Below, one piece after another: positions 14,180 to 17,335 of a stretch of 17,335 nt of DNA. This DNA comes from DAOTVS01 sp034436375 (GTDB lineage Bacteria > Chloroflexota > Anaerolineae > SpSt-313). The notes beneath the pieces were generated by a model that was not told where the DNA came from, ran no database searches, and was given only the letters and a program-made list of their open reading frames with translations. The stretch spans positions 1 through 17,335 of the forward strand of contig DAOTVS010000108.1 of assembly GCA_034436375.1 (NCBI GenBank). The letters run 5' to 3'. Made by a program: the position numbers and the translations under genes. How positions within the stretch are numbered: position 1 is the first letter of the stretch; every line of letters starts with the position of its first letter.

Positions 14180-14190
14180 CACTCAGAGTG
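14180..14190. promoter_or_regulatory. Short dyad at the predicted transcript start of plsC-like gene
   Basis: CACTC-A-GAGTG (14180-14190) is a perfect 5-1-5 dyad located 7 to 17 bases downstream of the -10 box, where an operator could block initiation. It is short enough to be chance. Confidence 0.2.
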
Positions 14191-14196
14191 CCTGCT

Positions 14197-14225
14197 ACTA
14201 TACACGAGCGCGCGCCAGGCAGCAA
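14197..14225 (-). promoter_or_regulatory. Sigma-70-like promoter of the PlsC-NIPSNAP unit
   Basis: On the minus strand TTGCTG (14220-14225), 17 bases, then TATAGT (14197-14202). It lies between the end of the dehydratase gene and the acyltransferase start, showing that the acyltransferase unit can be transcribed on its own. Confidence 0.55.
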
Positions 14226-14232
14226 ATGTCTG

Positions 14233-15372
14233 TTATTGGTCAACGACCGACCCATCGACATTCAAGCGCGTGTTCACCTCGAGCGGGCGATAGGGATAGC
14301 GCTCGGCAGCATCCTCCGCCAGCTCGATGCCCAGGCCGGGCGCATCGGGCACGATCAGGTACCCGTTCTCGAGTTTGGCCGCGCTTTTGACGATCTCGCT
14401 CTTGGGCGGCTCGAACTCACCCTGGGGGTATTCCTGCAGGGCGAAATTGGGGATGCAGGCGGCGAGCTGCAGGCAGGCGGCGGTGCTCACGGGGCTCAAG
14501 GGGTTGTGCGGCACCACACCCACATGGTGCGCCTCGGCCAGGGCAGCGATCTTCTTGCTATGGCTGATGCCACCGGCCAGGCAGACGTCGGGGCGCACAT
14601 ATTGCACAGCGCCGCGGCTCAGGAGCGCCTCGAATTCGTAGATGGTGTGGATCCGCTCACCGGTGGCGATGGGGATATCGATGTGCTGGGCGACCAGGGC
14701 CATGGCATCAAAACTGTCGGGCAGGATGGGGTCCTCGTAGAAGAAGGGATGGTACTGCTCGATGCCGCGCGCCAAGGCGATGGCCTCGGCGGGGGTCAGG
14801 CGCCGGTGAATCTCGATACACAGGTCAACGTCGTTGCCCACCGCTTCCCGGTAGCGGCCGACCGTCTCGATGGCGTCGCTGATCTTGTCGGCGTGGGTCT
14901 TGAAATACGGGATGTCGTGGGGCTCATCGAGGAAAGGCGTCAGGTGGCCGACGGCGGTAAAGCCCGCTTTCTTGGCGGCCACGCACCCGTTGATCAGCTT
15001 CTCTTTGGTATCTCCGAATACATGATAATACACTCTGGCCTTGTCGCGCACTTTGCCGCCCAGCAACTGGTAGCAGGGCACACCGAAATACTTGCCGGCG
15101 ATATCCCAGAGGGCGATGTCGATGGCGCTCAAGCCGCCCATGATGCCAGCGCCGCGAAAGTGCGACCAACGGTAGAGGTACTGCCAGTGATGTTCGATGC
15201 GCAGCGGGTCCTGGCCGATCAGGTAGCGCTTGAAGGTTTCGATGGCGGCGCCACAGGCCTCCAGGTAGCCCCAGGCGCCCGCCTCGCCGAGGCCCGTGAT
15301 GCCAGCATCGGTGTGCACCTGCACGAAGAGGTAGCGGTCGATATAGAGGGTGTCGATCTGGGTGATCTTCAT
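14233..15372 (-). CDS. Enolase-superfamily dehydratase, D-galactonate dehydratase-like
   Basis: This 379-residue mandelate racemase/muconate lactonizing family protein has an N-terminal capping domain (1-120) and a TIM barrel. The metal ligands fall at E187, E213 (FYEDP) and E239 (ATGERIH), each 26 residues apart as in E. coli DgoD. H189 (E-I-H) and H289 (VVPHNPLSPV) sit at the DgoD catalytic histidine positions, and E314 also matches. The first ligand is Glu where DgoD has Asp. It most likely dehydrates an acid sugar, though the sugar is not certain. The ATG at 15370-15372 has GGAGG 8 bases upstream; an upstream in-frame TTG is not needed. It follows the DUF4037 gene by 26 bp and is probably in the same operon. 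Confidence 0.87.
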   Translation of the reverse strand: MKITQIDTLYIDRYLFVQVHTDAGITGLGEAGAWGYLEACGAAIETFKRYLIGQDPLRIEHHWQYLYRWSHFRGAGIMGGLSAIDIALWDIAGKYFGVPCYQLLGGKVRDKARVYYHVFGDTKEKLINGCVAAKKAGFTAVGHLTPFLDEPHDIPYFKTHADKISDAIETVGRYREAVGNDVDLCIEIHRRLTPAEAIALARGIEQYHPFFYEDPILPDSFDAMALVAQHIDIPIATGERIHTIYEFEALLSRGAVQYVRPDVCLAGGISHSKKIAALAEAHHVGVVPHNPLSPVSTAACLQLAACIPNFALQEYPQGEFEPPKSEIVKSAAKLENGYLIVPDAPGLGIELAEDAAERYPYRPLEVNTRLNVDGSVVDQ

Positions 15373-15387
15373 GGGGTTAGCCTCCTC

Positions 15388-15400
15388 ACTTCGCAAGTCT
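15388..15400. repeat. Half copy of the 16504-16550 palindrome
   Basis: ACTTCGCAAGTCT (15388-15400) matches ACTTTGCAAGTCT (16531-16543) at 12 of 13 positions and overlaps the DUF4037 stop codon. The DUF4037 gene is therefore flanked by related sequences, full at one end and half at the other. Confidence 0.45.
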
Positions 15401-16490
15401 ATTCCTTATACAGGCGCTGCAGATGGCGGCAGCGAGGGATGTTCTCCAGCACGTCGGTCGAGTCGACAAACTCATCGACCGAGCCCAGATAAGCGGGCAG
15501 GCGCCGCACCTCAGGGTCTGTGATCGCCTCGAGCAGGGCATCCGCGAAAGCATCGCCGTGGATCACCCGGTAGGGGCGATCAAAGAAGGGGGAAACCTCC
15601 ACAGGGAGCGGCGCCGTGAGCCTCAGCGCGTTGTGCTGCCCGGCCACGACGGCGTAGGCCCGGGAGAGCGCCTCCTCGCGCTCGCGCCACGAGCCGCCCT
15701 CGAGGGCGCCGGCCAGGGGGTCGGCCAGGAAGCGGGCGCAGGCCAGTTGTTTGAATGCCGTGCCGAACCACTTGCTGTAGGGCGGATAGGCGCGCTCCTG
15801 CAGGAAAGCCAGGCGCATGACCTCGTGCGCCAGGCGGGCGGCGAGGACCCGCGAGCCCAGTTCATCGCCAGCATCGCCGGCGCGGCCCATGAACGGCTCC
15901 TCCTGGGCGATGCGCCGCCACTGCGCCGCCATCATGTAGAGCCACACATCGCGCGGGTAATAGCGCAGCGCAGCCCGCATTGGCTCCAGCTGGCCCAGGC
16001 CATCGTGAAACACCCGGCCCGCCTGCACAGTGCGCAGGCGCTGCGCCGGGCAGGTGAGCCAGTCCAGCACGTTCACCCCCGCACGTGGGTCAAAGCCCAG
16101 GTACCAGCGACACCAGTCGCCCACCGTGACCAGCCGCACGCCGTGGCGCACGGGACCTTGTTCCGGCGCCGGCTCCAACCAACCCCGGCTGGCATCCTCG
16201 CCGCCAAAGTGGGTCGAATAGCCACGGAACTCGCGCGGCAGCTCCGCGGCCAGCACACGCCCGATCTCAGCACCCAGACGCGGCTCATCCTCCTCAGTCA
16301 GGTAGAGGTCGAGCTTGGGCCCCCAGCCATGATCGGTGGAGCGGGGGGTGTCGTAACCCAGCACGTCGGACCCCTCGCCCAACCGGGCCGCCGAGTGGGG
16401 CAGGCCCGGCCAATGCCGCTCCAGGATGGGCCGCACCGCCTCGGTGTAGAAAGCGGCGCAGAGGTCCAGGCCCTTGATGAATTCAGCTAT
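15399..16490 (-). CDS. DUF4037 protein, nucleotidyltransferase-like; probable ATA start
   Basis: DUF4037 proteins have a nucleotidyltransferase-like N-terminus: here LGEGSDVLGYDT (residues 37-48) then STDHGWGPKLDLYL, with D42, D53 and D62 as candidate metal-binding acidic residues. A helical C-terminal region (about 200-350) follows. Biological function and substrate are unknown. The first canonical start is GTG at 16434-16436, but that would cut off AEFIKGLDLCAAFYTEAV, which matches the conserved family N-terminus (F-I-x-G-L-x-L-x-x-x-F-Y). The frame is open upstream to ATA at 16488-16490, which has GGAGG 6 bases before it and a stop two codons further up. I therefore place the start at ATA (363 residues). 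Either it is a true rare start or an ATG changed by one base. It lies between a GNAT gene and the dehydratase. Confidence 0.85.
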   Translation of the reverse strand: MAEFIKGLDLCAAFYTEAVRPILERHWPGLPHSAARLGEGSDVLGYDTPRSTDHGWGPKLDLYLTEEDEPRLGAEIGRVLAAELPREFRGYSTHFGGEDASRGWLEPAPEQGPVRHGVRLVTVGDWCRWYLGFDPRAGVNVLDWLTCPAQRLRTVQAGRVFHDGLGQLEPMRAALRYYPRDVWLYMMAAQWRRIAQEEPFMGRAGDAGDELGSRVLAARLAHEVMRLAFLQERAYPPYSKWFGTAFKQLACARFLADPLAGALEGGSWREREEALSRAYAVVAGQHNALRLTAPLPVEVSPFFDRPYRVIHGDAFADALLEAITDPEVRRLPAYLGSVDEFVDSTDVLENIPRCRHLQRLYKE

Positions 16491-16503
16491 GGTTCACCTC
16501 CAA

Positions 16504-16550
16504 GTGAAGTAGACTTGCAAAGTCTCAGAGACTTTGCAAGTCTCTTTCAC
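16504..16550. repeat. Large palindrome between GNAT stop and DUF4037 ribosome site
   Basis: AGACTTGCAAAGTCTC (16511-16526) and its exact complement (16528-16543) face each other around a single A. After a 2-base mismatch the stem resumes with GTGAA (16504-16508)/TTCAC (16546-16550). It includes the TGA stop of the GNAT gene and ends 3 bp before the GGAGG of the DUF4037 gene. It could stabilise the upstream mRNA, reduce transcription into the next gene, or be a dispersed repeat. Confidence 0.75.
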
Positions 16551-17125
16551 TCCTCCGTATCGACCACACGCGGTGGCTGCGGGTAGCGTTCCGCAAACTC
16601 TTCCGCCGTCATGCCGAAGATGATCTGGTCAAAGTGGCGGCCCCCGGTATAGACCGTGCGGCGGATGCGGCCCTCGCGCACAAAACCGAGGGAGTCGTGC
16701 AGGCGCAGAGAAGCCTCGTTAAAGCTGTAGACATCGACGGTCACCTTCTGGTAGCGCAGTTCCTCGAAGAACCAGCGCAGCAGGAGCAGGATCGCCTCGC
16801 GGGCGTAGCCCCGGCGCTGATACTCATCGCGGATGGCGACGCCGTAGGAAAAGCACCCCGTGCGCCGGTCACAGTCATGGCTGGTAATGGTGCCTACCAG
16901 TTCGCCCTGGGCGTTCTCGATGCCCAGATTATAGTTATCGCCCGTGGGCCGCTCGGAGACTTGCTTCTCCAGCCAATGGCGCTCCCACTCTAGCGGCATC
17001 GGCGGCCAAATCCAGTCGACCGCGCGCGCCATATCCGTGTCGCGGTTCCAGGCGTGAAAGAACTCGGCGTCGGCGGGCTGCAGCCCACGCAGGCGAACCC
17101 GCTTCCCCTGGAAGATATCGGACAT
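16547..17125 (-). CDS. GNAT acetyltransferase, RimJ/RimL type
   Basis: This 192-residue single-domain acetyltransferase is of the RimJ/RimL-like group. The N-terminal block is KRVRLRGLQPADAEFFHAW, followed by IENAQGELVGTITSHDCD, GCFSYGVAI, and the acetyl-CoA loop RDEYQRRGYAREAILLLLRWFF (CoA contacts at 103-108). It ends with VYSFNEASLRLHDSLGFVREGRIR, the usual final motif. Family members acetylate N-termini, small amines or nucleotidyl substrates; the target here is not deducible. The ATG at 17123-17125 has AAGGAGG 6 bases upstream, so the longer in-frame extension to 17212, which overlaps the preceding gene, is rejected. It starts 11 bp after the preceding stop and is co-transcribed with it. 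Confidence 0.9.
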   Translation of the reverse strand: MSDIFQGKRVRLRGLQPADAEFFHAWNRDTDMARAVDWIWPPMPLEWERHWLEKQVSERPTGDNYNLGIENAQGELVGTITSHDCDRRTGCFSYGVAIRDEYQRRGYAREAILLLLRWFFEELRYQKVTVDVYSFNEASLRLHDSLGFVREGRIRRTVYTGGRHFDQIIFGMTAEEFAERYPQPPRVVDTEE

Positions 17126-17136
17126 ACCTTTCCTCC

Positions 17137-17335
17137 TTACCCCATGGCCTCGCGTGCGGCGCTGACCTGTGCCAGCAGCGGCCCCCGCTTTTCGTGGTAA
17201 TCCGCCGCCCACTGACCGGCCAGGCGGTCAAACGCGATGGCGCTCTGCTCGATCATGGACAGGATGCCCTCCGCTGTGTAGGGCCGGCCGGCCGCCTGCA
17301 GCTGCGCCACGATGTCGTTGCCCATGCCCCCGTGA
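17137..17335 (-). CDS. Unrecognised protein, C-terminal part (cut by window edge)
   Basis: The frame is open from TAA at 17137-17139 to the right edge. The visible tail reads HGGMGNDIVAQLQAAG and continues with amphipathic helices (SMIEQSAIAFDRLAGQW and YHEKRGPLLAQVSAA). The ATG at 17323-17325 is preceded by GGGGGC without a convincing ribosome site, and the codons before it (His-Gly-Gly) look coding, so this is probably the last 66 residues of a longer protein. I do not recognise the family. Its stop is 11 bp from the GNAT start, so it belongs to the same operon as the GNAT, DUF4037 and dehydratase genes. Confidence 0.55.
   Translation of the reverse strand, partial: HGGMGNDIVAQLQAAGRPYTAEGILSMIEQSAIAFDRLAGQWAADYHEKRGPLLAQVSAAREAMG

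Noticed and set aside
15373..15396. TTG start adding eight residues to the dehydratase
   Set aside because: The ATG at 15372 has the ribosome site at the right distance and gives the usual family start MKITQI.
13723..15492. 589-codon open frame on the plus strand
   Set aside because: It is antisense to the acyltransferase and dehydratase genes, both with clear motifs and ribosome sites. GC-rich codon bias opens long antisense frames, and the protein has no recognisable domain.
15423..16586. 387-codon plus-strand open frame
   Set aside because: Antisense shadow of the DUF4037 gene, with no ribosome site and no domain.
1..17335. CRISPR arrays, tRNA or rRNA genes, transposases, phage genes, toxin-antitoxin pairs
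   Set aside because: Searched for by eye on both strands; no regularly spaced repeats, tRNA-like cloverleaf or matching protein motifs were found.

Overview
The window is GC-rich and densely coded, mostly on the minus strand. It carries about seventeen genes and no rRNA, tRNA, CRISPR array, transposase or phage gene that I can recognise. Several features suggest the phylum Chloroflexota (Anaerolineae or a relative): the protein mix (hybrid kinase with a degenerate receiver, apiosidase-like hydrolase, DUF4013, DUF4037, an enolase-superfamily dehydratase), strong GGAGG ribosome sites, and intergenic short inverted repeats. This is inference from composition and family content, not from a marker gene.

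Layout. 1-996 (+) is the 3' part of a regulator with a helix-turn-helix, a decayed kinase-ATPase-like region and a receiver domain. It converges on a membrane hybrid histidine kinase (1142-3349, -). The kinase follows an apiosidase-like glycoside hydrolase (3380-4663, -) by 30 bp, so the two are probably co-transcribed. A 105-bp divergent promoter region separates that pair from a secreted CAP-domain protein (4769-5854, +). A 372-bp repeat-rich gap follows. Next come a DUF4013 membrane protein (6227-6997, -), a SAM methyltransferase (7141-7992, -) and phosphopantetheine adenylyltransferase CoaD (8080-8574, -). A 640-bp gene-free stretch contains a perfect 30-bp palindrome.

The unit 9215-11934 (-) encodes an Eis-like acetyltransferase, a class-C beta-lactamase-like serine hydrolase and a small zinc-ribbon protein, tightly packed and translationally coupled. 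A second acetyltransferase (12115-12906, -) has its own promoter and a TTG start. A PlsC-type acyltransferase and a NIPSNAP protein (13121-14160, -) form a two-gene unit with its own promoter and downstream hairpins. The last unit (14233 to the right edge, -) holds a D-galactonate-dehydratase-like enzyme, a DUF4037 protein, a RimJ/L-like acetyltransferase and the 3' end of an unrecognised gene.

How they fit together. Sugar catabolism is suggested twice (apiosidase-like hydrolase, acid-sugar dehydratase). Small-molecule acylation is prominent, with three GNAT enzymes in 8 kb, one in an operon with a serine hydrolase. Apart from CoaD these are accessory functions. I see no clear new defence or mobile system. 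The most unusual signals are small: a DUF4037 gene whose ribosome site, family N-terminus and reading frame all point to an ATA start codon just after a large palindrome; the nested palindrome at 8711-8789; and several enzymes with one canonical residue changed.
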